Source: Opitutaceae bacterium
Lineage (GTDB): Bacteria; Verrucomicrobiota; Verrucomicrobiia; Opitutales; Opitutaceae
Assembly: GCA_028284235.1 (NCBI GenBank)
Contig: JANQSC010000057.1
Location: 20,655-84,654, forward strand
Length of the DNA stretch: 64,000 bases
Direction: 5' to 3'
A program made the translations under genes and the position numbers. Positions 38,258 to 46,469 of the stretch are shown piece by piece (position 1 is the first letter of the stretch; every line of letters starts with the position of its first letter). The notes under the pieces are model-generated. The model made no database searches. It had not been told where the DNA came from and was given only the letters and a program-made list of their open reading frames with translations.

Positions 38258-40456
38258 GTGCCACAGTCTCCCGGCAACGAAAAACTCATTGGCGTTCTTG
38301 AACGAATCAAGTATTCGAATGATGAAGACGGGTTCATGATTGCCGACCTGCGGCCTGAAAACGCGAAAGAGGTCGTCACTATTGTCGGGAAGTTTCCCGG
38401 TGTGCAATGCGGAGAGTCGCTTCGAATCGACGGAATCTGGACGCGACACCCCACCCACGGTCCCCAATTCAAAGCGTCTGGATTCCAGTCCGAGTTGCCC
38501 GCCAGCGTTTACGGCATCCGAAAATATCTCGGCAGCGGACTCGTAAAAGGCGTCTCCAAAGGACTCGCCGACCGAATCGTGAGACGTTTTGGCGAGGCGA
38601 CACTAAAGGTCATTTCCGAAGAGTCGGCCCGACTACAGGAAGTCGATGGAATCGGGAAGCAGCGCGCCCGCTCCATCAAAGAGGCTTGGGACGAGCAATC
38701 CCATATTCGCGACCTCTCGCTCTTCCTCGCGCCTTACGGAGTCACCCCCGCCCAAATCGTCAAAATATACAAGGAGTTCGGATTCGTCGCCATCGACACA
38801 ATTAAAGAAAACCCCTTCAGACTCGCCCGAGAGATCAAAGGAATCGGATTCAAGAGCTGCGATCGAATCGCCATAAACATGGGGATCGGAAACGACAGTC
38901 CCAAACGAGTCGACGCGGGAATCGAATTCGTCATGCAGGAACTTCAAGACGAGGGCCACACTGCATTCCCCGAAAGCGATCTCGTAGACAACGCCGTGGA
39001 AAAACTGGAGATCGACATCGACACCGCAAAACAGGGAGTCGACCGAGTCGTCGCCGGATCCGCCCTGAAACGATTTACTCCCCCCGACTCCACGACGTAT
39101 TGCCAACTCCCCTACAACTTCACCGCAGAGGAGAAAATCGCCCGTTCCGTCCGTCGAATACAAGACAATGAGAGCGGTTTGCCGCCCATCAAACGCTCCA
39201 TCGCCGTGGACTGGGCAGAGGAGAAAGCGGGATTCGAATTCGGCGCCCTCCAGAAAGCGGCAATCGAAAACGCCCTCGCCCACAAGATATTCGTGCTCAC
39301 CGGAGGACCCGGAACCGGGAAAACCACCATCCTCCGAGCCGTCGTCAATATTCTCAAAGCAAAGAAAGCGCGCGTGCTCCTTGCCGCCCCGACCGGCCGC
39401 GCGGCCCAACGCCTCACCGAAACAACCGGCGCCTACGGGCAAACCATTCACCGCCTTCTCAAGTTCGACCCCTCCGAGGGTTCTTTCACGGTCAATGAAA
39501 GCAAGCCGCTCAGCGCCGACGTGATCATCGTCGACGAAGCGTCGATGCTCGACGCTCGACTCGCTGCCAGTCTCTTCCAGGCAATCCCCACCCGAAGCCA
39601 TCTCGTGCTCGTAGGCGATATCGACCAACTCCCCTCCGTCGGCGCCGGCAACGTATTGAAAGACTTAATCGCCTCCCAGCGCATACCGGTGACACGGCTC
39701 GATCAAGTGTTTCGCCAGTCCAAACAATCGAGCATCGTCCACTACGCCCACGCCATCAACAGCGGACAAGTCTCGCTCCCCACACCCGTCGACAAAGCGA
39801 GCGAGCTCGTTCGCAACAAAGACTTCCAGTTCCTCTCCGCCGCCGATCAGGCCGACTGCTCGCAGAAGATTCTGGATGTATTTAATGTATTTATAAAACG
39901 GACACTCGCCATCGATCCGGTGAACGAGGCTCAAGTCCTCGCGCCCATGCACAGAGGCGACGCCGGAGTGGGCAACCTAAACGCTCTGATGCAGGATACG
40001 CTCAATCCAACCCGCGAATCAATACCCTTCGGGCCGACTAGATACAAGCCGGGAGATAAAATAATCCAGACTCGCAACAACTACGACAAAGGCGTCTTCA
40101 ATGGCGATATCGGGGTCATCGCGTCCATCGACGGCGTCAACGGAACCATCGAGGTGGATTTCGACGGCAACACTGTCACCTTCGAAAAAGCCGATCTCCT
40201 AGACATCGCGCTAGCCTACGCAGTCAGCATACACAAGTCCCAAGGCAGTGAATATCCAGTAGTGGTCATTCCACTACTAAAAGCGCATTTCATGATGCTG
40301 CAACGAAATCTCGTCTACACCGCCATCACGCGGGGAAAACGAAAAGTCGTCATAGTCGGCGATCCTGCCGCATACGCCATGGCCACCCGAAACGCGGATT
40401 CGAAAACCCGCTGCACGCTTCTCAAGGAACGGCTCGTCTTGGAAGCCGCGGGCTAA
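38258..40456 (+). CDS. recD2: RecD2-type ATP-dependent DNA helicase
   Basis: 732 residues starting at a GTG. Superfamily 1 5'-3' helicase of the stand-alone RecD2 class: an N-terminal OB-like domain and helix-hairpin-helix region (EVDGIGKQRARSIKEAWDEQ, EIKGIGFKSCDRIAINMGIG) that RecD of RecBCD lacks. Walker A is VLTGGPGTGKTTILRAVVNI, Walker B region VIIVDEASMLDARLAA, then LVLVGDIDQLPSVGAGNVL and VFRQSKQSSIVHYAHAINSG. The C-terminal helicase motifs are GDKIIQTRNNYDKGVFNGDI and YAVSIHKSQGSEYPVVVIPL. Function in repair and replication-stress tolerance is known for RecD2; recBC are not in the window. Coupled to the HAD phosphatase gene. Confidence 0.95.
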   Translation: MPQSPGNEKLIGVLERIKYSNDEDGFMIADLRPENAKEVVTIVGKFPGVQCGESLRIDGIWTRHPTHGPQFKASGFQSELPASVYGIRKYLGSGLVKGVSKGLADRIVRRFGEATLKVISEESARLQEVDGIGKQRARSIKEAWDEQSHIRDLSLFLAPYGVTPAQIVKIYKEFGFVAIDTIKENPFRLAREIKGIGFKSCDRIAINMGIGNDSPKRVDAGIEFVMQELQDEGHTAFPESDLVDNAVEKLEIDIDTAKQGVDRVVAGSALKRFTPPDSTTYCQLPYNFTAEEKIARSVRRIQDNESGLPPIKRSIAVDWAEEKAGFEFGALQKAAIENALAHKIFVLTGGPGTGKTTILRAVVNILKAKKARVLLAAPTGRAAQRLTETTGAYGQTIHRLLKFDPSEGSFTVNESKPLSADVIIVDEASMLDARLAASLFQAIPTRSHLVLVGDIDQLPSVGAGNVLKDLIASQRIPVTRLDQVFRQSKQSSIVHYAHAINSGQVSLPTPVDKASELVRNKDFQFLSAADQADCSQKILDVFNVFIKRTLAIDPVNEAQVLAPMHRGDAGVGNLNALMQDTLNPTRESIPFGPTRYKPGDKIIQTRNNYDKGVFNGDIGVIASIDGVNGTIEVDFDGNTVTFEKADLLDIALAYAVSIHKSQGSEYPVVVIPLLKAHFMMLQRNLVYTAITRGKRKVVIVGDPAAYAMATRNADSKTRCTLLKERLVLEAAG

Positions 40457-40460
40457 GCGC

Positions 40461-41738
40461 TCACGGCGCCCGAAATACGAGCGTCACATTGGCCCCGCCA
40501 AATCCGCTGCTGTTGCTCAACGCCACTTTTGGAGCTTCCTCAATCGTATCGCGTATCACGTTGATGGACTCAAATGCCGGGTCGATCTCTTCGATATGAG
40601 CCGAGCCCGGCGTGAACCCGCCCCGCATCGACAAACTTACTATGGCCGATTCGAGCACACTGGCCAAGCTGAGACCGTGCCCTGTAATTGCTTTCGTACT
40701 ACTCACTCTGGGCCGATTGTCCGACTGAGTGAAAACCGCTTCAAGAGCTTTCACTTCGCTCGCATCTCCAATCAATGTCGACGTCGCGTGGGCATTGATG
40801 TAGTCCACATCGCTCGGCTCTAAACCAGTGGAGCTCAAAGCGTTCTTCATCCCCCGCACAAGCCCTTCACCCTCGGGGTGGGAAATCGCCACATTGTGCC
40901 CATCGCTCGCCTGTCCCCAGCCGAGAAGCTCGGCGTAGGGCGTGACCCCTCTTCGCTCGACTTCTTCCTCGCATTCCAATACAAGCGAAACGCCGCCTCC
41001 CGCGCTCACGAATCCGTTTCGCTTTCGATCGAATGGACACGAGGCCTTGCGCGGGTCGCCCTCCAAAGACAGAGCCCGCATTCCCGTAAACGGGACGACG
41101 CTCTCGTAATTCACATCCTCACCAGCGGTGACAAACATCCGGTCTTGTCGCCCCGAAGCGACATCGTCGTAGGCGTAGCCGATCGCATGGCCCGAGCTCG
41201 CGCAAGCGGAAGAAAACCCGCAGGAGTTTCCCAGAATCTTAAAAATGGCTACCAGATTGAAACTCAACGTTCCTGAGATTGCGGATACAATACCCGTGGG
41301 CGGACAACGCAATGGCCCGAGCTCGCGCATCCGCTGGAAGTTGTTGAACAAGAGTCGAGGAGAGCCCGCGGAGGCCGTGTAGATTCCCGTATTCGCGTTG
41401 GAAATCTCGTTTTCGGCGAGTCTCGCGTCTTCAATCGCTTGCTTCATCGAGCAATACACATAAAGCCCGTGTGGCGCTAAACCGCGCATCTCTTCGCGGC
41501 GTATCGTATACCCGCTCGGGTACGTCCAGTCCTCGAAATCAATCGAATCCACTTCGAACCCTTTCGGAGCGGATACCAGCTTCACCAAGGAAGACGGATC
41601 GTCTTCACAGGGAGGATACGGAGGGAACGGGCTAAACCCGTGCGTCAATGTTCGGAGGCTCTCGGTCGCGCTTTCCCGATCGTTGCCAATGCCGCTTATG
41701 ATGCCGACACCTGTTACAAATACCCGTCGCTTGCTCAT
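40461..41738 (-). CDS. Beta-ketoacyl-ACP synthase (FabF/KAS II-like)
   Basis: 425 residues. Condensing enzyme with a complete Cys-His-His triad: nucleophile in CGFSSACASSGHAIGYAYDD, first His in VDYINAHATSTLIGDASEVK, second in SSTKAITGHGLSLASVLESA. It opens RRVFVTGVGIISGIG. Compared with housekeeping FabF, the spacing and motifs are divergent (NAHATST instead of NAHGTST), and LFNNFQRMRELGPLRCPPTG lies where FabF has a conserved loop. Together with the ACP-dehydratase fusion 144 bp upstream it probably builds a specialised acyl chain. Convergent with recD2 (4-bp gap). Confidence 0.9.
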   Translation of the reverse strand: MSKRRVFVTGVGIISGIGNDRESATESLRTLTHGFSPFPPYPPCEDDPSSLVKLVSAPKGFEVDSIDFEDWTYPSGYTIRREEMRGLAPHGLYVYCSMKQAIEDARLAENEISNANTGIYTASAGSPRLLFNNFQRMRELGPLRCPPTGIVSAISGTLSFNLVAIFKILGNSCGFSSACASSGHAIGYAYDDVASGRQDRMFVTAGEDVNYESVVPFTGMRALSLEGDPRKASCPFDRKRNGFVSAGGGVSLVLECEEEVERRGVTPYAELLGWGQASDGHNVAISHPEGEGLVRGMKNALSSTGLEPSDVDYINAHATSTLIGDASEVKALEAVFTQSDNRPRVSSTKAITGHGLSLASVLESAIVSLSMRGGFTPGSAHIEEIDPAFESINVIRDTIEEAPKVALSNSSGFGGANVTLVFRAP

Positions 41739-41882
41739 TTTCTAAATGCCTGCCGCTCGTTCTTAAAACGCGATAAAACAACCCCAGCGACCCGTAAGTC
41801 CAGCCTTTATACTGTTCCCCGATCCAAGGGCCGCCCAACTGGACGTCTCAAGTTTGTCCAGCGCGATCTCGAATGCGGCGCC

Positions 41883-42827
41883 CTAATGCGCGCCGTTGTT
41901 CGATCGAGTCGACCCATTCGAGCCCTCGGACACGGCAGAGTGACTACCATTGCCGTTGGATGCGGACTCTACTTCGACCGGCTTAAAGGCCAGCGTAATT
42001 TCCTCGGCCACCACCGCTTTTTCTCCGTTCACAGTGATCTGGCCAGAGAATACCGCCAGCGGGGCCCGGACGCGTTTCAATTTAATGTTCAGGTCTAGCG
42101 AGTCACCCGGCTTGCAAACCCGGTGGCAGCGCACGCCGTCAACTCCCGTGAAGTAGACTTCCGACATGTCGATCGAACCGCCGATTTCGCTGGGAGGATT
42201 TTTCAGGAGCGAAAATACGGCCAACTGTCCGAGCGCCTCCAGCATAATGGACGCGGGGAACACCGGGTTGCCTTTGAAATGCCCTTCGAGAAAGGCTTCG
42301 TTGCCCGAGATCGAGTAGCGACCTTTCGCTTCCCGCTCACTCAAATTCGCCTGCTCTAAAAACAAAAACGGCTCCTGCTGAGGCATGACTGCCGCCACCT
42401 GCTCGATGGTATAAAAATCGTCCGACTCGCCGCTCTTGAATCCCGTGATCTTCTCCTGGATGAAGACCTTCAAGTCCCCGATGGAACGCAGGTTCAGAAG
42501 CTCTTCGTTCTTGATCGAAACACCCAGGGATTCTTCTACCATCATGATCGCCTCGATCATCGTCAAAGAATCCAGGCCTAAATCCTCCATGAATCGCACC
42601 GAATCGTCTCCGCTTCTCAACTTGCTGATCACGTCCGGATCGAGGAAACGCTCGACAATTCCCAGCACGATGACCGGCAACAACGAAACATCGCCCGAGG
42701 AACGATACTTCAACGCGGCCTCCAAAGTCTCCGGCGAGCAGCGCTTCAGGGTGTCCCTAAGCAGGGCCTCGCTGCCCGTCTTTGGCGTTAAGGCGGATTC
42801 CGCCTTGGTGGTTCTCTGGTTTGACAT
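41883..42827 (-). CDS. Fusion of acyl carrier protein and FabZ/FabA-like hotdog dehydratase
   Basis: 314 residues. Residues ~1-45 are a charged lead. An ACP domain at ~50-130 has FMEDLGLDSLTMIEAIMMVE, the Ser of GLDSL being the phosphopantetheine site. Residues ~137-285 form a hotdog fold with EQVAAVMPQQEPFLFLEQAN and GNEAFLEGHFKGNPVFPASI followed by MLEALGQL, matching FabZ (NEPFFxGHFPGxPVMPG...EAMAQ) with the catalytic His and Glu kept. The end is a Ser/Asn/Gly-rich tail. ACP and dehydratase are usually separate proteins, so the substrate is presumably handed over in cis. Same strand as the ketosynthase gene; a 6-bp stem (CTGGAC/GTCCAG, 41839-41861) lies between them. Confidence 0.88.
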   Translation of the reverse strand: MSNQRTTKAESALTPKTGSEALLRDTLKRCSPETLEAALKYRSSGDVSLLPVIVLGIVERFLDPDVISKLRSGDDSVRFMEDLGLDSLTMIEAIMMVEESLGVSIKNEELLNLRSIGDLKVFIQEKITGFKSGESDDFYTIEQVAAVMPQQEPFLFLEQANLSEREAKGRYSISGNEAFLEGHFKGNPVFPASIMLEALGQLAVFSLLKNPPSEIGGSIDMSEVYFTGVDGVRCHRVCKPGDSLDLNIKLKRVRAPLAVFSGQITVNGEKAVVAEEITLAFKPVEVESASNGNGSHSAVSEGSNGSTRSNNGAH

Positions 42828-43045
42828 TGCGAGGCAAGCAAAGGTCGCCGTGAGTCATTTGTAAATCATAAACATGGTCAACGGTTGTAGATTGACTTCA
42901 TCTACCTAACGTCCCTTGGGGCACCGTTGCGTCAGACTACCCGATTTCCCCGAAGTCGCCCCAAGCGAGATTTATAGCTTGTGAAGCCGTCTCGCGGTTC
43001 GAATGCTCTCTCGACTCCTCCCGCTCGCCGGCCGAATTCCGCGCG

Positions 43046-44194
43046 ATGATCCCGAACAAAGAGACTCCCATTTTCATTATTTCCCACGAGTTTCCGCCCA
43101 CGCGGGGAGGCGTCGCCACGTTCACATACGAAATGGCCCGGGCGCTCGCCCAACTCGGATACTCCGTCGAGGTATGGGCCCCGCAATCGGGAAATGCCGA
43201 CGACACAGCTCTTCCTTTCGCTGTAAAACGTTTGAAATTAAGAGGTTCGAGAGATCTCGCCTGCCAAGTACGCTTGATTCAGACCTGGATCGCCCACCGG
43301 GCCGAACTGCGCGACGCCATGGTCTACCTAACCGATTCGGGACCCATTCTCGCAATGCGATTTCTCCAGTTTTTCGCTCCCTTGCGCCCCCGCCAGCTTT
43401 TGCTGGCGTTTCACGGCTCCGAAATCAACCACTTCATCGCCAATCCCATCCGCAAGTGGCTAATAGCCAAAGTGATCAAACGTTCCGACCGGCTGAACAC
43501 TCTTTCGAAATTCACCGCCAAATCACTTGTTCGCGCTTTTCCCGACGCCGCCAAGAAAATCCGGCTCACCCCCGGCGCCCTGCGCAGCGATTTCAACACC
43601 CAAACCCCTCTCCCACGCAGTTCGACCGATCGTGTCACTATCCTCGTTGTCGGCCGTCTCCACCCGAGGAAAGGGCAAGACCGACTCATCGCCGCTCTCG
43701 AAACGCTCCCCGAGGAACTCCGCGATCGGACCCAATTGTGGATCGCAGGCTCCGGCAACAAATTTGGCTACGGCGATTCCCTCAAAGAATCCGCCCGAAA
43801 CTCAAATACGAGAATCGAGTTTTTCGGAAACGTTTCCGATTCGAAACTCGACGAGCTCTACCACCAGGCTGACGTCTTCGCCTTGACCAGCGTCCCTTTC
43901 CGCAAGAGCGTGGAAGGATTCGGCCTCGTCTATCTCGAAGCAGCCGCCTACGGACTTCCGGTTGTCGCCCACAGAATCGGGGGGACGCCCGAAGCGGTCG
44001 ACAATGGCGAAAACGGTTTGCTTGTGGATCCCGATGATCCAGCCGGTCTTACAGACGCGCTCGCGCGACTGATCCAGAACGATACGCTCCGAGCTGAAAT
44101 GGGGCGCAAGAGTATCGAATGGTCGCGAAAGCACAGCTGGACCGACTCCGCCAACGCTCTCCTGGGCCCTCCTATGACCAAGTTCGGCTCCTGA
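43046..44194 (+). CDS. Glycosyltransferase family 4
   Basis: 382 residues. GT-B fold: IFIISHEFPPTRGGVATFTY at the N-terminus, then LLLAFHGSEINHFIANPIRK, TILVVGRLHPRKGQDRLIAA for nucleotide-sugar binding, and VEGFGLVYLEAAAYGLPVVA with the E-x7-E pair, followed by HRIGGTPEAVDNGENGLLVD. No signal peptide or membrane helix. Start ATG at 43046, 218 bp from the divergent ACP-dehydratase. Together with ketosynthase, ACP-dehydratase and the following thioesterase it could form a glycolipid or polyene-type pathway; this is inferred from neighbourhood. Donor and acceptor unknown. Confidence 0.88.
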   Translation: MIPNKETPIFIISHEFPPTRGGVATFTYEMARALAQLGYSVEVWAPQSGNADDTALPFAVKRLKLRGSRDLACQVRLIQTWIAHRAELRDAMVYLTDSGPILAMRFLQFFAPLRPRQLLLAFHGSEINHFIANPIRKWLIAKVIKRSDRLNTLSKFTAKSLVRAFPDAAKKIRLTPGALRSDFNTQTPLPRSSTDRVTILVVGRLHPRKGQDRLIAALETLPEELRDRTQLWIAGSGNKFGYGDSLKESARNSNTRIEFFGNVSDSKLDELYHQADVFALTSVPFRKSVEGFGLVYLEAAAYGLPVVAHRIGGTPEAVDNGENGLLVDPDDPAGLTDALARLIQNDTLRAEMGRKSIEWSRKHSWTDSANALLGPPMTKFGS

Positions 44195-44217
44195 GCAATA
44201 GCCCTTACTTTCTCACT

Positions 44218-44619
44218 ATGATTTCAAGCGTATCCAAAATCCAAGTTCGATATTCCGAAACCGACATGATGGGCATCGTCTACCACGCGAGCTACTTTCC
44301 GTGGCTAGAAATCGGTCGAACCAATCTGTTAAAGGAGAATGGCATATCCTACGCCGAACTTGAACAATCCGGCATACTGCTCCCCGTTGTCGAAGTCCAA
44401 ATGAAATACCGGCGACCCGCCACCTACGACGACACGATTCTAGTGACCAGCACGATTCGGGAACGGGCCCTAGCAAAAGTCCGATTGGACTACGAACTGC
44501 ACAAGGAAGACCAACTAATCGCGACCGGCTATAGCGTACACGCATTCATGAATCGCTCCGGCGCCCCCATCAAGGCTCCTCAGAGATTTGTCGATATGCT
44601 CAACGAAGCATTCTGCTAG
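44218..44619 (+). CDS. YbgC/4HBT-type acyl-CoA thioesterase
   Basis: 133 residues from the ATG at 44218, 23 bp after the glycosyltransferase; the upstream extension of the frame overlaps that gene and is rejected. Hotdog fold thioesterase: KIQVRYSETDMMGIVYHASY (catalytic Asp of the 4-hydroxybenzoyl-CoA thioesterase class), FPWLEIGRTNLLKENGISY, and LPVVEVQMKYRRPATYDDT. Hydrolyses acyl thioesters, perhaps as the release step for the acyl chain made by the neighbouring ketosynthase. Its last 20 bases overlap the 3' end of queG on the other strand. Confidence 0.9.
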   Translation: MISSVSKIQVRYSETDMMGIVYHASYFPWLEIGRTNLLKENGISYAELEQSGILLPVVEVQMKYRRPATYDDTILVTSTIRERALAKVRLDYELHKEDQLIATGYSVHAFMNRSGAPIKAPQRFVDMLNEAFC

Positions 44620-45829
44620 TTTCCGCCGAGCTCGTCCCTTTGGCGCGATTCCACCAGCGATACTCATCCAACGTCGATTCGTCTTCCTCCACGCTTCTGC
44701 ACGTTTTCAGAGCCATTTCCGCAGCGCTTCCAAAAAGTCGATACAGGGCCCAAACCGCATGCGGGCGCACCATCGCCTCGGGATAGCGAGCCAGCGCAAC
44801 CAAAGCGGTCTTCACCCGCTCCATCCATTCCGAGTCCCCAAAGTCTCCCCACTCTTCATAAAACCGCAAATTACCCGCGACAATGCACGCGTTCCGAAGC
44901 AGCCCCCTCAACTTGAGCCGCTTGATCGGAGTTCTTCGAAACACTTCGCGAAACGTCTCGATCTCCATCGTCAAGATATCCAGCAGACTCAATTCGCAGA
45001 TTCCGTACCGGCTGCTCAAAAGCAGTTGCTTCCCCGAAGTCGCGAATCGATTCCACGGACAAACGTCGAGACAAATATCGCATCCAAAAATGCGACTGCC
45101 GATCCCCTCGCGCATCTCCCTCGGAATCACGCCCTTGTTTTCGATGGTCTGATAAGAGATGCAACGATTGGCGTTGATAATCCCCGGTTCGACAATCGCG
45201 CTTGTCGGGCAAATGTCGATACACGCGCGACACTTCCCGCAAAGTGCCCCCAGCTCCGCTCGCGATGGTTCGCTCTGCAAACGTTTCATCACCGGCGGAT
45301 CCGGCTCGATCGGCGCTCGCGTCAACACCGTTGCGAGCAAAAGCCAATTCCCGTGCGTCTTGGAAATGAGCATTCCGTTCTTGCCTTGCCAACCCATTCC
45401 CGACGCCGCAGCCCAGCCACGCTCCATCACCGGCCCAGTATCCACATAATAACGATAGTCCGTCGGCTCCAAGCTGAAACGCTCCTCCAAAAGCCGACCA
45501 ACGCTTTTCAGACCTTTCAATACCGTGTCGTGGTAGTCTTCATACAAGCTGTACTTTCCCCAACGCTCCTGTTTCGCCGCCCCCGACTCGCCAGGGAAGT
45601 AGTTGACCCCGAGCATAATCACAGAACAGGCCCCGTCCAAAACAAGACTCGGATCGAGGCGCTTTTCGATTGATTTTCGCAACCAATCCATGTCCGCGTG
45701 ATAGCCCTGTTCGATCCAGTCTTCGAGCCGCTTGGAGGCCACGGGACTCAAGTCGGTAAAGCGCGCCGCGTCGAAACCGAGCTCCATCAGCTCGCTCCGA
45801 AAGGTCTCCTTTTCTTTTCCGTCGAGCAT
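44600..45829 (-). CDS. queG: Epoxyqueuosine reductase
   Basis: 409 residues from the ATG at 45829, which overlaps the aroK stop codon (TAATG). Cobalamin-dependent reduction of epoxyqueuosine to queuosine at tRNA position 34. Conserved MLGVNYFPGES, the RYYVDTGPVMERGWAAASGM block, and two [4Fe-4S] motifs, CGKCRACIDICPTSAIVEPG and FGCDICLDVCPWNRFATSG. A C-terminal HEAT-like helical tail (ALVALARYPEAMVRPHAVWA) as in other QueG proteins. The other queuosine genes are not in the window; the presence of queG implies the pathway. The 3' end overlaps the thioesterase gene. Confidence 0.95.
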   Translation of the reverse strand: MLDGKEKETFRSELMELGFDAARFTDLSPVASKRLEDWIEQGYHADMDWLRKSIEKRLDPSLVLDGACSVIMLGVNYFPGESGAAKQERWGKYSLYEDYHDTVLKGLKSVGRLLEERFSLEPTDYRYYVDTGPVMERGWAAASGMGWQGKNGMLISKTHGNWLLLATVLTRAPIEPDPPVMKRLQSEPSRAELGALCGKCRACIDICPTSAIVEPGIINANRCISYQTIENKGVIPREMREGIGSRIFGCDICLDVCPWNRFATSGKQLLLSSRYGICELSLLDILTMEIETFREVFRRTPIKRLKLRGLLRNACIVAGNLRFYEEWGDFGDSEWMERVKTALVALARYPEAMVRPHAVWALYRLFGSAAEMALKTCRSVEEDESTLDEYRWWNRAKGTSSAETSRMLR

Positions 45830-46380
45830 TAGGCCTCGCCCCAAGAACGCGCTTCGGCCCGGTAAACACGAGCCACGTGCGACGCCACGTCTGAAATTGT
45901 CCGACCATCCGTCAGCACTTCCGTACCCGCGCTACGGTAAACCGGCTCACGAGAACGCAACAGCTCCTCGATCCGGGCCAACGGATCCGTCACATTAAGC
46001 AGGGGGCGCTTGTCGTTGCCTTTGACACGATCGTAGATCGTCCGAGGCGACGCGAGCAAACAGTACACCAAGCCCTTCGAGCGAATGGAATCCAGAATCC
46101 CCGGCTGCATGACCAACCCGCCGCCACAGGAGATCACACACGCTTCTGCCGGGTGCCCCTCTTCGACAAATCGCTTCTCCATCGCCCGAAACGCGTCTTC
46201 CCCGTCGGATTCGAAAATGTCCTTGATCGCTCTTCCCTCCGACTCTTCGATCGCGTGGTCGCTATCCAGATACGCGTACCCCAAACGCTGAGCGACGGAC
46301 CGGCCCACCGCGGACTTACCGGTCCCCATGAACCCAACGATGTAGAGATTGGGCTTACGTTCCTTGCGGTTACTTGGCAT
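45829..46380 (-). CDS. aroK: Shikimate kinase
   Basis: 183 residues. Phosphorylates shikimate in aromatic amino acid and quinone synthesis. Walker A IVGFMGTGKSAVGRSVAQRL, shikimate-binding Asp in YAYLDSDHAIEESEG, VISCGGGLVMQPGILDSIRS and the lid KGNDKRPLLNVTDPLARIEE. N-terminal Arg/Lys-rich short lead. First gene of the coupled pair aroK-queG. Divergent from the FAD-methyltransferase fusion gene with 89 bp between. Confidence 0.95.
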   Translation of the reverse strand: MPSNRKERKPNLYIVGFMGTGKSAVGRSVAQRLGYAYLDSDHAIEESEGRAIKDIFESDGEDAFRAMEKRFVEEGHPAEACVISCGGGLVMQPGILDSIRSKGLVYCLLASPRTIYDRVKGNDKRPLLNVTDPLARIEELLRSREPVYRSAGTEVLTDGRTISDVASHVARVYRAEARSWGEA

Positions 46381-46469
46381 GCGAATTCACTAGCGTTTCA
46401 AAAAAGTCCTGCTTCCATACAGAGCTTCGACCCATAGTCTAGGCCATTTATCATCCCAAGCAGTTATCC

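Noticed and set aside
41839..41861. CTGGAC/GTCCAG stem after the ACP-dehydratase gene as a terminator
   Set aside because: Only 6 bp with an 11-nt loop and no T-run; too weak to call.
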